The notes under the pieces are model-generated. The model saw only the letters and a list, made by a program, of their open reading frames with translations. It ran no database searches and was not told the origin of the DNA. Below are positions 26,524-35,097 of a stretch of DNA of 48,561 nucleotides, piece by piece. How positions within the stretch are numbered: position 1 is the stretch's first letter; the number at the start of each line of letters is the position of its first letter. The DNA comes from Nitromaritima sp964584125 (GTDB taxonomy: Bacteria > Nitrospinota > Nitrospinia > Nitrospinales > VA-1), in NCBI GenBank assembly GCA_964584125.1, contig CAZOYP010000004.1, positions 1 through 48,561 of the forward strand, given 5' to 3'. A program made the position numbers and the translations under genes.

Positions 26524-27471
26524 TTAATCTTTAGGATTAAATTTTTCTTTTTTAATTCTAAGTTGTATGTCTTCAAGCAGTTGACGGTTTATGGAAATGA
26601 GCTCAGCGGAAATTCCCATCATTATCATCTGAAATCCGACCGTGAGCATAATAGCAGATAAAATCAATGACTGAATATGACCTTCTGTTTGTCCTTGGAA
26701 AAAGAAAAAGAGGTATCTGCAGCCTATCATAAAACCCATTAAAAAAGTGGTTCCCCCAGCTATGGTAAAAAGTTTTAGTGGTCGATACATAGAATAAACC
26801 TTGAGCATTGTCACTAGAGTACGCCGCAGGTAAACTTGGATGCTAGAAAATAAACGCGATTCTCTAAGTTTTTTGTTAGTTTTAACAGGGGTATGCTCAA
26901 TGGCTAAGTTTTTATTCCCTGCACTGATTATGGTTTCGACGGTATAAGTAAAGTCTGAGATTACATTCATTTGAAGTGCGGCTTCTTTGCTGTATGCTCG
27001 AAACCCGCTAGTTGCATCGGGAATAGTTGTCCCAGAAAGTTGTCGAACAGTCCAACTACCCATTTTTTGTAAAAATATTTTAAGAGGCGAGAAATGACCT
27101 ATTGTTTCTACCTGTCGATCTCCGATAACGATATCGGCTCTCTTTTTTAATATCGGCTGTATGAGTTTAGAAATATCTCCACCAAAATACTGATTGTCTG
27201 CATCCGTATTCACGACAATATCTGCTCCTAGATGAAGGGCATGATTTATCCCATAGATGAATGCTTTTGCTAGTCCCTTGTTATTAGTTAAACTGAGAAT
27301 ATGTTGCACACCATGTTCTTTTGCAACCTCCACAGTCCTGTCAGAACTACCGTCATCTATGACTAGCACTTCAATGTCACTAATTCCATCTATCGATCTC
27401 GGAAGGTCTTTTAGGGTTTCTGGAAGAGTTAGCTCTTCATTTAAACAGGGAATTTGGATAATAAGTTTCAT
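26524..27471 (-). CDS. GT2 polyprenyl-phosphate glycosyltransferase with C-terminal TM segments (DPM1-like)
   Basis: The 315-residue protein makes polyprenyl-phosphate-linked sugars. N-terminal GT-A domain: 'KLIIQIPCLNEELTLPETL', 'EVLVIDDGSSDRTVEVAKEHG', 'GADIVVNTDADNQY' (DxD-like TDAD, residues about 92-95), 'PDATSGFRAYSKEA'. After residue 225 two hydrophobic segments (about 232-255 and 262-290) anchor it to the inner membrane, as in GtrB/ArnC/DPM-like enzymes. The product would be the donor for the GT39-type enzymes encoded directly upstream (27501-29144) and at 17273 and 22435. A 30-base gap to the upstream gene suggests one transcript. Confidence 0.85.
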   Translation of the reverse strand: MKLIIQIPCLNEELTLPETLKDLPRSIDGISDIEVLVIDDGSSDRTVEVAKEHGVQHILSLTNNKGLAKAFIYGINHALHLGADIVVNTDADNQYFGGDISKLIQPILKKRADIVIGDRQVETIGHFSPLKIFLQKMGSWTVRQLSGTTIPDATSGFRAYSKEAALQMNVISDFTYTVETIISAGNKNLAIEHTPVKTNKKLRESRLFSSIQVYLRRTLVTMLKVYSMYRPLKLFTIAGGTTFLMGFMIGCRYLFFFFQGQTEGHIQSLILSAIMLTVGFQMIMMGISAELISINRQLLEDIQLRIKKEKFNPKD

Positions 27472-27500
27472 TATGAAGGTTTAGTAGGTTTTTTCTTTTC

Positions 27501-29144
27501 TTAATGATCAGTACGTTTATATATAACAACTTTATCGGCAGAAGTCGGTGAACGGAAAAGGTGTAATTGTATCTCATATGTGTTATTGACACGTATGGCC
27601 GGTGCATCTAACTCTATTTTGGAATAGGGATGTTTTCTAAGGATTTCTCGCAGGTTTTGGGCTATCTCTGAGGGTAATTTTTTGTCGACAGCATGCCTAT
27701 AATCTCCTCTAAGTACAATCCAGTCAGGATTATCGAGTGCCTTGATATCGTCTCGATGAATAAGCTTCATCCCAGTATAGTAGGCCAAAGACTCATGTTC
27801 GTTGTCAATATAACATGAATCACCTGGTTTCCCATTTGTTTTCAAAAAACCGACAATTTTATCTAGAGGACCTTCATAGTGGTGACTGATCTCAAACACA
27901 TGTTTATGAAAACTTGACTTGAGTTCGACTTCAGTTACGAAGGTTTTATATGCATTTTTCATATATGAACTGTTGCTAAACCAGCTAGCATTGTCCTTGA
28001 ATATTTTCTTTACCGGTAAAAGTGGGCCAATATGGACAAAATTGGTAAAGATAAGGATAACAGTGAGAATAAATCGAGTTATTATCTGGTTAGAGAAACC
28101 TTCTATGGTGATCAAAGCCAGTAGAATGCTCCACATAGGGAAACTTCCGGCAATATACTGTTGTAGCGGGATTGAGTATAGCAAAGAAACAAAAAGGAGT
28201 CCTGTTATACAAAATAAACAAAGCTGTATTTCAGTTCGGTAAGGTCGTAATGGCTTTGTGAATAGTAGAGGTAATAGTAAAAAGGGGAATATATAGTTAT
28301 TTAGTTGAAAAAGAAAACCAGTTAAATTTTTTAGATAACGCCAGTTCGTTATATCGATTTGATCACTAGCGGATAGGTAGAAATCGGGAATTTTTGAAAA
28401 TACCGGAGAAATAAACCATAACCAAGGCAACATAAATATAGATGCGATAATTGCAGATTGTAAGACCTTCTTATGATTTTCCAGCAGTATGTTTTTTCGG
28501 TTAATATAAAAATGAGTTAGTGCTCCCAGGATTACTCCGGCAAAGGCCACATACATAGTGTGGAAATAGATTATAGAGGTAATAGTTAAAGGCCAGTGGT
28601 TCCACTTCTTTTTTTCAAAGATTGTTATGTAGAAGTAAAGTAAGAGCATGGTGAGCAGAATGGGTAATCCTACATAGCGGGCGGTTCGAAAATAAATAAG
28701 GGCTGGGACTGAAGAGGTTAGAAATAAAGTTGCTAAAAAAGCAATAGACTTCTTTTTTGTTAACTTAAGAGTAAAAAAATATAAAACGACTGTTGATAAT
28801 ACCCCCGATAAAGCAAATGGCAGACGTGCGGCAAATGTAGTTTCCCCAAATAGATATAAAGAAAAAGCTTGTAGATAGTAAGGTATCCAGGTTCGGTATA
28901 AGAAAAGCCCATCGTTTCGAACCTTAGCATGCTCCATTGTGTAGTTTTTTTCGTCTTGATGGTATGGGGCACCATATTTAAGAATAGTTGTACTGATAAA
29001 CGTGTCACCACCTTCATCTGCTTGAAGAACGCTGTTACTTAAGCCTAAAAATACCATGATAAGTGCGTAGGGAATTAGAAATGCAAGGCTTTTATGATTC
29101 TTGGCGAGGTCTATGAAGGGGGGAACAATTCTCTTGATAATCAT
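27501..29144 (-). CDS. GT39/ArnT-like membrane glycosyltransferase
   Basis: A 547-residue integral membrane protein, about eleven TM segments in the first 360 residues followed by a soluble C-terminal tail of about 180 residues. The first periplasmic loop has 'NSVLQADEGGDTFISTTILKYG', with the D-E pair used as catalytic acid and metal ligand in ArnT/PMT enzymes, and 'RLPFALSGVLSTVVLYFF', a segment very typical of the family. Such enzymes take a sugar from polyprenyl phosphate and attach it to lipid A, other lipids or proteins. The DPM1-like gene directly downstream (26524-27471) would make its donor. Confidence 0.82.
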   Translation of the reverse strand: MIIKRIVPPFIDLAKNHKSLAFLIPYALIMVFLGLSNSVLQADEGGDTFISTTILKYGAPYHQDEKNYTMEHAKVRNDGLFLYRTWIPYYLQAFSLYLFGETTFAARLPFALSGVLSTVVLYFFTLKLTKKKSIAFLATLFLTSSVPALIYFRTARYVGLPILLTMLLLYFYITIFEKKKWNHWPLTITSIIYFHTMYVAFAGVILGALTHFYINRKNILLENHKKVLQSAIIASIFMLPWLWFISPVFSKIPDFYLSASDQIDITNWRYLKNLTGFLFQLNNYIFPFLLLPLLFTKPLRPYRTEIQLCLFCITGLLFVSLLYSIPLQQYIAGSFPMWSILLALITIEGFSNQIITRFILTVILIFTNFVHIGPLLPVKKIFKDNASWFSNSSYMKNAYKTFVTEVELKSSFHKHVFEISHHYEGPLDKIVGFLKTNGKPGDSCYIDNEHESLAYYTGMKLIHRDDIKALDNPDWIVLRGDYRHAVDKKLPSEIAQNLREILRKHPYSKIELDAPAIRVNNTYEIQLHLFRSPTSADKVVIYKRTDH

Positions 29145-29336
29145 GTTAACTCAACCTAACTAAAGAGGCTTAAAGGTTTTTTATACTATAGCCGATAAGG
29201 TTTTTAAGAAACAATCTTTTCTAATATTTAGATTCTATTGAATATTCAGCAATATTGGTTGATTCAAATGATTATATCTAAGTGGTATTTTTTTATATCG
29301 GACGTATAACGGCAGCTCATTAGCAGGAGTAGAAAC

Positions 29337-30128
29337 TTGAATTATCCTATCCCCAATTTATCTGTAGTAGTACTCGCTTATCGAAGTGGAAAAAATATAA
29401 CAGATTTCGTAGATTCTCTAATCCGTTTACTTGATCGAGAAGAACCGGAATGGGAGCTAGTTTTAGTGGCAAATCATTTCCCAGATGACAGCGATCAGAC
29501 TCCCGAAATAGCGAAGAAGCTTGCCGAATCTCATATACGTATTAAGGCTGTAACTAGAATTAAAAAAGGTATGATGGGTTGGGATATGAAAAGTGGCTTG
29601 GAAGCTACAACTGGAAAAAATATAGCTGTTATTGATGGTGATGGACAAATGCCCTGCGAAGATGTAATTAGAGTTTACAGAAAGCTTGTAAGTGAACGTC
29701 TCGAGCTCACTAAAACTTATCGTGTGAATCGTGAAGATGGGTTATATAGAAAGACTATTTCTATTGTTTATAATATGATATTTAAAGTACTGTTTCCTGG
29801 GCTGATGAGTAGAGATATAAATTCTAAACCAAAAATAATGACTCGTGAAGTTTATAGCCAAATGAACCTTCATTCTGATGGCTGGTTTGTCGATGCGGAG
29901 ATTATGATTCTTGCGCGTAGAATGGATCTGAATATAGGTGAACTGGGAACAGATTTTAGCTCTTTGATCGACCGACAGTCATTTGTTAAGATTTCATCCA
30001 TTTTCGAATTCTTGGGGAATTTGGCTCTTTTTCGTATTATGGAATATGGATTTTGGTTTAGGCGAAAAAAGAATGTTTTAGATATTCATAATAAACAGGA
30101 TATTTTTAAACACTCTAGAGCCCGTTAA
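29337..30128 (+). CDS. GT2 family glycosyltransferase
   Basis: The 263-residue protein has 'NLSVVVLAYRSGKNITDFVDSL' at the start, 'WELVLVANHFPDDSDQT', 'GMMGWDMKSGLEATTGKNIAVIDGDGQMP' with the DGDGQ nucleotide and metal motif, and 'REDGLYRKTISIVYN'. This order is that of DPM1-like GT2 enzymes, without TM anchor. Start is TTG at 29337, supported by AGGAG at 29325-29329, seven bases before. Followed after 20 bases by the SDR epimerase gene on the same strand, with which it is probably cotranscribed. Diverges from the GT39 gene at 29144. Confidence 0.85.
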   Translation: MNYPIPNLSVVVLAYRSGKNITDFVDSLIRLLDREEPEWELVLVANHFPDDSDQTPEIAKKLAESHIRIKAVTRIKKGMMGWDMKSGLEATTGKNIAVIDGDGQMPCEDVIRVYRKLVSERLELTKTYRVNREDGLYRKTISIVYNMIFKVLFPGLMSRDINSKPKIMTREVYSQMNLHSDGWFVDAEIMILARRMDLNIGELGTDFSSLIDRQSFVKISSIFEFLGNLALFRIMEYGFWFRRKKNVLDIHNKQDIFKHSRAR

Positions 30129-30148
30129 GCCCCGTCATATATTGATTC

Positions 30149-31060
30149 ATGTCAAAATCAATTCAACTCTCTTCATCAGGGACAATTAGTACACTATTGG
30201 TCACAGGTGCTTCCAGCGAAATGGGAAGTGCCCTTATTCGTAAACTATTAAGCAATCCTGAATTAAAAATTAGGGCGATGGTTCACCGTTCCTTGGTGGA
30301 TGTCGCCGGTTGCGAAATAAGACCGGGAAATCTAAAAAATCCCGATTTGCTGGCTCGGGCTTTGTCAGGTGTCGATACAGTGATACACATGGCAGCTCTA
30401 ACTAGAACCCCAAGAGAGTCGGATTACTTCGAGACCAACGTTATAGGAACGCAAAACCTTATCGATGCATGTTTAAAGAGTGGAGTAAAAAAAATTGTAT
30501 ATTTAAGTTCCTTGGCTGCATCATTAAGTGGAGGGGGATATTCTAGAAGTAAATTGGATGCTGAGCAATGTATTAAGAGATCTGGAATGAAGTGGGTTAT
30601 TTTACGTCCATCGGAAGTATACGGCCAAAGAGAGGGTGATTCTATAAATCGGTTAATCCGTTGTATTCAAAAGTTTATATTTGTACCCGTGATAGGGAAT
30701 GGAACGTATAAACTTAGCCCGGTTTTTATTGATGATGTGGTATCAGCAATGAAGCTATCTATTTTTAATGAAGCTCTTGAAAGTAAAACTATAGTTTTGG
30801 CTGGCCCCGAAGAATTGACTTATAATGAATTCGTAGACCGTGTCGCAGTCTATTTCGGAGTAAAAAGATTCAAACTACACTTACCAATAGGATTGATTAA
30901 ACTTGGCATAATGATAATGTCGGGATTGGGAATAAATATTTTAGTACCTGATCAAATTCCACGCCTATTCTGTAAAAAATCCTTTGGGATAGATCTTGCT
31001 AAGGATAAGCTGGGTTATTCGCCACAGTTTTTAGAAGAAGGTATGAAAAATATTACCTAA
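30149..31060 (+). CDS. NAD(P)-dependent sugar epimerase/dehydratase (extended SDR)
   Basis: The 303-residue protein is an extended short-chain dehydrogenase. Rossmann motif 'LVTGASSEMGSALIRKLL' lies near residue 17-33, 'VDTVIHMAALTRTP' follows, 'VYLSSLAAS' holds the catalytic Ser, and 'GGYSRSKLDAEQ' has the YxxxK catalytic pair. 'ILRPSEVYGQRE' is the substrate-binding block. It is related to UDP-glucose/GlcNAc 4-epimerases and NDP-sugar 4,6-dehydratases, and to the HpnA-like protein at 35098. Substrate not determinable. Cotranscribed with the GT2 gene upstream. Confidence 0.8.
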   Translation: MSKSIQLSSSGTISTLLVTGASSEMGSALIRKLLSNPELKIRAMVHRSLVDVAGCEIRPGNLKNPDLLARALSGVDTVIHMAALTRTPRESDYFETNVIGTQNLIDACLKSGVKKIVYLSSLAASLSGGGYSRSKLDAEQCIKRSGMKWVILRPSEVYGQREGDSINRLIRCIQKFIFVPVIGNGTYKLSPVFIDDVVSAMKLSIFNEALESKTIVLAGPEELTYNEFVDRVAVYFGVKRFKLHLPIGLIKLGIMIMSGLGINILVPDQIPRLFCKKSFGIDLAKDKLGYSPQFLEEGMKNIT

Positions 31061-31079
31061 ATCAAAGATAAGAATCTTC

Positions 31080-32212
31080 TCAAAGCGAGCGATACAAATC
31101 TAAATATTGTTTTATAATTATCCCCCATCCAAAAAGATTGCGTACCCTTTCTCTTGCGTTTTCCCCTATTTTTTTACGCATATTTTGATCTGTTAGTTGA
31201 TTTATTTGGCACACTAATTCTTCGTCATCACCGCTAAAAAGAAAACCAGTTTCATTGTCTGTTATTATTTCCTGAGTAACACCAACAGGTGTTGAAATAA
31301 TAGGTAAGCCGGCCGCTGCTGCTTCAAGAATCGGTTGTCCAAAGTTTTCATATAGGGAAGGGTATACAAAAATATCTCCTTTGCTGTACCATTTAAATAA
31401 CTCATCTTGTGCCACTGGTCCAGCGAATGTAACTCGGTCATTAATTTTTAGAGACATGCATAGTTTCTTTAATTCATTTAAGTATCCTGGCTTTGAAAGA
31501 CTGGATGTTTTTTCTTCTCCACCTACGAGGGTTACATGGAAAGGAATAGACAGCTTTGCGGCGGCCTGAAGTAGTATTTCAATTCTGCGGACACGGGCAA
31601 TTCTACCCACAAAAAGAATATTTATAGTATCTCCATTTTGGTTAGCTTTATTATTTGGATACTCATCAACGTCAATTCCCATGGGAATTATATGGAGTTT
31701 ATTTTTTTGTATTCCGAACTCAATGGCGTCTTCGTATTCTAACTTGGAAGAAACGATCACCGCATCCGCACTTTTTGCAGAAGCTTTCAATGTCAATGCG
31801 TCGTATAGTTTATAAGGGACGTGCTGGCTACTTGGGAGATATTTTTTATATCCAAGCAGGGAGCCGTGGGTATTTAAAATTTTTGGCTTGCTTTTTAATT
31901 TGGCAAAAAAAAACCACAGTCAGTCTGAAAATTTCGATAATTGTGTGCATGAAGAATATCAAAGCTTTTGAGGTGAAGGGCCATTCCGGGATTTACGGCG
32001 TATCTCATAAAACGGAACCATTCAGGTATGCGAGTTATCTCAACGTTATTCATCGTTTCAACAGAAGGCAGGTTTGGGTTGATATCAGAGTATGAAGTAA
32101 GAATGGGTGATTTGATATTGTGGAGATTTAAGCGTCGGGAAATCTGAAACGCCTGATTTACAGGTCCGCACACATAAGGCAAAAAAGTTTCAATAGTTCT
32201 AAGTACGATCAA
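31080..32212 (-). pseudogene. Family 4 glycosyltransferase broken by a -1 frameshift at a T9 tract
   Basis: Two open frames belong to one gene. The first, from a TTG at 32212, has the N-terminal domain ('FLPYVCGPVNQAFQISRRL', 'FDILHAHNYRNFQ') and ends in TAA at 31895. The second, from 31796, holds the C-terminal domain ('NILFVGRIARVRRIEILLQAAAK', 'GDIFVYPSLYENFGQPILEAAAAGLPIIST', the E-x7-E motif). Reading between them in the second frame gives 'KPKILNTHGSLLGYKKYL', exactly the segment a GT4 enzyme should have. The shift occurs at a run of nine T (minus strand; 31905-31913); ten would restore the frame. It is either a pseudogene, a phase-variable gene in the OFF state, or a sequencing error. 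The TTG start overlaps the DUF2304 stop by 4 bases. Confidence 0.8.
31905..31913. repeat. T9 homopolymer (A9 on plus strand) at the GT4 frameshift
   Basis: Nine consecutive T on the coding strand at the exact place where the two frames of the GT4 gene meet. A run of seven or ten would make the gene one continuous frame. Confidence 0.9.
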
Positions 32213-32607
32213 AGTTTTTCCAATTTAGATGGGTTTTGTGCCAAAGAATTCTGCTCAATTTGTTCTTCCAGAAATTGTTTTTCGTTGTACAAAATGCCCA
32301 TATGCTGTGTCAAAGATCTCACCTGGTTGGTTAGCGAAGAGATGCGGATTGAAAAATGAAGACATATGGTCACCAAAAAAACGAGGCCAAAGAAAAAAAG
32401 TGTTGAGGTGAATAGGGTAGCCCCAACCAAGCTGGAAATCCACTCTAGAAGACCTTCTGAAATAGAAAGCACCAGCATTAGAGATCCAGCAATTAGCCAT
32501 CCCATAGAATACTCCTCACTTAAGTTCCGTCGCCTGACAAGCTCAAAGACATAGGCTACAAGAAAAATACATATCAGAATTGCAATTATTCTAATTCGTG
32601 GTGGCAT
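32209..32607 (-). CDS. DUF2304 family membrane protein
   Basis: The 132-residue protein has three hydrophobic segments (about residues 4-20, 37-52, 60-85), a basic 'ELVRRRNLSEEYSMGWL' between the first two that is the DUF2304 signature, and a helical, probably coiled C-terminal end. DUF2304 genes are very often next to DPM1-like GT2 genes, as here, and are thought to be partners or anchors for the transferase. Four bases separate it from the GT2 gene upstream and it overlaps the broken GT4 downstream, so the three form an operon. Confidence 0.8.
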   Translation of the reverse strand: MPPRIRIIAILICIFLVAYVFELVRRRNLSEEYSMGWLIAGSLMLVLSISEGLLEWISSLVGATLFTSTLFFFGLVFLVTICLHFSIRISSLTNQVRSLTQHMGILYNEKQFLEEQIEQNSLAQNPSKLEKL

Positions 32608-32611
32608 AGTT

Positions 32612-33433
32612 TTATATCCGTGGTTTTTTTCTCAAGAGAGTAACAAAAATTGATAGGAACATTTTAAATACATAATAAATCGACTGGGGACCGTCGTGCA
32701 TTGATTTTTTTATCTTACTTGGGTGCATTTTTGCAGGAATTTCTCGAGTTTTGAATCCACATCTATTGAGCATAATCAAAAAATCTGCATCCGGATAATC
32801 AGGTGGATAGTGATCGCTGGCAACAAAGTCAATAGCCTTTCCTTTGACGGCTTGAAAACCAGAGGTCGGATCAGATACCTTTTCCTGGCAAAATAAAGAA
32901 GCCAACTGTCCAAAAATAAACATTCCAATTCTTCTTGCTATGGATGTTCGATAGGTGTTTTGCCCAAGAAATCGAGATCCAATGACTACATCCGCATCGC
33001 TATTTTTAATGGCACTTAATAAATCCTGGATGCATGCAGGATCATGTTGGCCGTCAGCGTCCATTTGAATCACTATGGAATAGTTATGTTTACGTGCGTA
33101 AAGATAACCTGTTTGAAGGGCAACGCCGTAACCCGAATTATATGGAAGCGAGATTACCAACGCACCAGATTCTTTGGCGATTTCAGCAGTTCGATCCACA
33201 GACCCATCATTGACAACAAGGATCGGAGTTCCAGGGACGTTTTTTTTAACATCATTGAGAACTTGGCCAATGCTAGCCTCTTCATTAAAAGATGGTATAA
33301 CAACAAGAGTTTTGTGGCTATCTCCTTGAGGTACCTTCTGGTGCAAAGAGGTTATTGGCTCCTCTGATAAAAACTCTAGAGAAACGCTTTGTCCTGTAAT
33401 CCATTCTGTTTGTTTTTGTTTAAGCTGGTTCAA
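32612..33433 (-). CDS. GT2 polyprenyl-phosphate glycosyltransferase (DPM1-like, soluble)
   Basis: 273 residues. After an N-terminal extension of about 38 residues come 'KTLVVIPSFNEEASIGQVLND', 'PILVVNDGSVDRTAEIAKESG', 'YSIVIQMDADGQHDPACIQDL' (DADGQ, metal and nucleotide binding) and 'ADVVIGSRFLG', then 'SDPTSGFQAVKG', the standard order of dolichol-phosphate-mannose synthase-like enzymes. There is no TM anchor; the DUF2304 protein encoded next door may supply it. The annotated start is TTG at 33433 without a good ribosome binding site, so the true start could be further in. Product inferred: a polyprenyl-phosphate sugar. Confidence 0.85.
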   Translation of the reverse strand: MNQLKQKQTEWITGQSVSLEFLSEEPITSLHQKVPQGDSHKTLVVIPSFNEEASIGQVLNDVKKNVPGTPILVVNDGSVDRTAEIAKESGALVISLPYNSGYGVALQTGYLYARKHNYSIVIQMDADGQHDPACIQDLLSAIKNSDADVVIGSRFLGQNTYRTSIARRIGMFIFGQLASLFCQEKVSDPTSGFQAVKGKAIDFVASDHYPPDYPDADFLIMLNRCGFKTREIPAKMHPSKIKKSMHDGPQSIYYVFKMFLSIFVTLLRKKPRI

Positions 33434-33660
33434 TTAATTTGTCCGCTATTGTTGAGGTAGGATACTTTAATGATTTTGATTGATAAATCGGTCCCTAGTC
33501 GCCCCTAGAAAGCCCTCACCTTGTAAAATACTTCCACCCATCAATAGATAGAACGGGTTTTGGGCGAACAAACTTAAGACCCCACGTCGTTTTCTTGAAA
33601 AATATTGATAAATTATTGTAAATAATAGGTTTATTGATTTTAGAGGGGTGTTTTTGCGAG

Positions 33661-33814
33661 GAGGATCAATTAGAGCTCATACCATTCTTTCGTGTTCTTG
33701 CGGGATACCAATAGTTATCTATTTAACTCCAAAAGGCATGATATTTTTACTTTGATAACGATCAAGAAAACCATATCCATTATCGGGTTTCGTCGGGTAT
33801 GAAAATTGATCCTC
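33661..33814. ncRNA. Candidate structured RNA or DNA element (four nested stems)
   Basis: Four pairs of complementary segments nest in order: GAGGATCAATT (33661-33671) with AATTGATCCTC (33804-33814), an exact 11-bp stem; CATACC (33678-33683) with GGTATG (33796-33801); TTCTTG (33695-33700) with CAAGAA (33763-33768); GTTATC (33714-33719) with GATAAC (33754-33759). Together they would fold about 154 bases into one long interrupted hairpin, a shape known for some small RNAs such as 6S RNA. No promoter or terminator in the right place was found for either strand, and shorter stems can arise by chance. Confidence 0.35.
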
Positions 33815-33861
33815 TAAATTGACTGACAAAAAGCTATTCGGGAAATCCTTTCTTAGAAGGT

Positions 33862-33930
33862 TGATTGAAGTATTCTTCAATTAGGCACTCGGGCGCTATA
33901 CTTTTCCCGAGAGTAATTCCTTTAGCCTAA
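33862..33930. other. Second inverted-repeat cluster
   Basis: ATTGAAG (33864-33870) pairs with CTTCAAT (33875-33881) around a 4-base loop; CTCGGG (33888-33893) pairs with CCCGAG (33906-33911); and TTAGGC (33881-33886) with GCCTAA (33924-33929 region) would enclose the second hairpin. It lies just upstream of the promoter at 33982. It may be a terminator-like or regulatory structure; no T-run follows. Confidence 0.35.
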
Positions 33931-33981
33931 ACAAGATCCCTTTAACAAAACACAATAAGGTGTAATGATTGTGACCCAACC

Positions 33982-34011
33982 TTTACATTCTGGGAATAGA
34001 CCTGCTACAAT
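33982..34011 (+). promoter_or_regulatory. Sigma-70-type promoter for the small membrane protein
   Basis: TTTACA (33982-33987), 18-base spacer, TGC-TACAAT (-10 at 34006-34011, with extended TG). Both hexamers match five of six consensus positions. The expected start of transcription near 34018 gives a leader of about 43 bases to the ATG at 34061. Confidence 0.55.
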
Positions 34012-34060
34012 TTAAGCATTGATTGAGCTGAGAAAAAATTAAATATGGGTTGCTTGCTTT

Positions 34061-34258
34061 ATGAATGAAAAAACATTGATCATTGCATTAATCGTTATTT
34101 TGGGGCTAGGATTCGTGGGGATTCTGTTTGTTGTTTTTCCTTGGATTTTTAGCAATGGTTTTGGGAACTGGAGGCAGACGTTAATAGATGACGGCTTAAT
34201 CATCATTTGCTTATTCATGTTTGTTTACGGTTTTTATATGAATACCAGGATGCATTGA
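34061..34258 (+). CDS. Small membrane protein (two TM segments)
   Basis: The 65-residue protein has two hydrophobic segments (about residues 6-31 and 46-60) joined by a short loop with 'NGFGNWRQTLIDDG'. I do not recognise a family. Evidence for reality is the promoter 50 bases upstream and the compositional coherence; the ribosome binding site is weak (GGG). It converges on the CruF-like gene, ending 36 bases from it. Function unknown. Confidence 0.5.
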   Translation: MNEKTLIIALIVILGLGFVGILFVVFPWIFSNGFGNWRQTLIDDGLIIICLFMFVYGFYMNTRMH

Positions 34259-34294
34259 GCTAGACTTTTTCGAGGGCGAAACTTTTGCTGTGTT

Positions 34295-35089
34295 TCACAA
34301 TGAAAATTTCGTTGGGGTCCGGATTTTTTGGAACAGTAGCCAAACTAGCATGAATATCAAACTTGCGCTGCAGGCCCCGAGAGCCCACTCTCCGATATAA
34401 AAAGTAACAGCAAGGTTAAATAGCAGGACTCCAAAGTACAGAATTGGGCCAAGTAAAGCTTGTGCTGGTAACTCTTGGTCCTTGTAAGGAAGGGTTTTAT
34501 TTAGATATCCATCCAGTTGGTTAAAACTGTACAGAATACATGTACCGACTAGAAACCATCCAAAAAAGTTTGTGAGGGGAATATTGAAATATTCTCCTTG
34601 TTCCTTGTAGGTGTAAATCTTTCCTAGAAACCAGCGATCCCCTTGAAATGCTACTGGGTCGATGATGATATCCATCAACATGAAAAATATCGCGCCACAA
34701 AATACCACTCTTCGCGACTCTCTAACACGGATGCTCTCTACTAACCTGATATCCCAGCCATTTATTTTCAAAGGGGAACACATAAAAAGAGCCATCGTAT
34801 AGGCCACGTAAGAAAGAAAAGAATAGGATAAAGAGTCCATGAAGGGAACATTCGATATCCATAGTTCCTGGTTTCTGGTTGTTTCTATATATTCATAGAA
34901 TCCGTAAGGGAACCCGATTCGAGTCGAAGAGTATTCTGACATAAAAGCGATTGTATAAGCCAATATGGTAAAAATAATCGAACGTACAAGGCCCATGTTG
35001 ATTATAGCAATGGTTAAATAGGCGGCAAGGAACACGAAGACATAGGGGCGGAGCATGATAGTTCCCATAAGTAATGATGGCCATTCCAT
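34295..35089 (-). CDS. CruF-like (DUF422) carotenoid biosynthesis membrane protein
   Basis: 264 residues, about seven TM segments. It resembles the DUF422 family, whose members include CruF and bisanhydrobacterioruberin hydratase that add water to a terminal psi-end group of carotenoids. Features in common: 'EYSSTRIGFPYGFYEYIE', 'DIIIDPVAFQGDRWFLGKIYTYKEQGEYFNIPLTNFFGWFLVG', rich in aromatic and acidic residues between helices. Three in-frame ATGs (residues 1, 8 and 12) could be the start. It lies eight bases downstream of the HpnA-like gene on the same strand. No other carotenoid gene is in the window, so the assignment of substrate is uncertain. Confidence 0.7.
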   Translation of the reverse strand: MEWPSLLMGTIMLRPYVFVFLAAYLTIAIINMGLVRSIIFTILAYTIAFMSEYSSTRIGFPYGFYEYIETTRNQELWISNVPFMDSLSYSFLSYVAYTMALFMCSPLKINGWDIRLVESIRVRESRRVVFCGAIFFMLMDIIIDPVAFQGDRWFLGKIYTYKEQGEYFNIPLTNFFGWFLVGTCILYSFNQLDGYLNKTLPYKDQELPAQALLGPILYFGVLLFNLAVTFYIGEWALGACSASLIFMLVWLLFQKIRTPTKFSL

Positions 35090-35097
35090 GTTAGTTC

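Larger units (their letters stand above)
33434..34060. other. 627-bp intergenic region with nested inverted repeats
   Basis: No open frame of note lies here on either strand. The region holds two clusters of inverted repeats (33661-33814 and 33862-33930) and a good promoter at 33982-34011 for the small membrane protein. The first 220 bases show nothing I can name. Confidence 0.55.
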
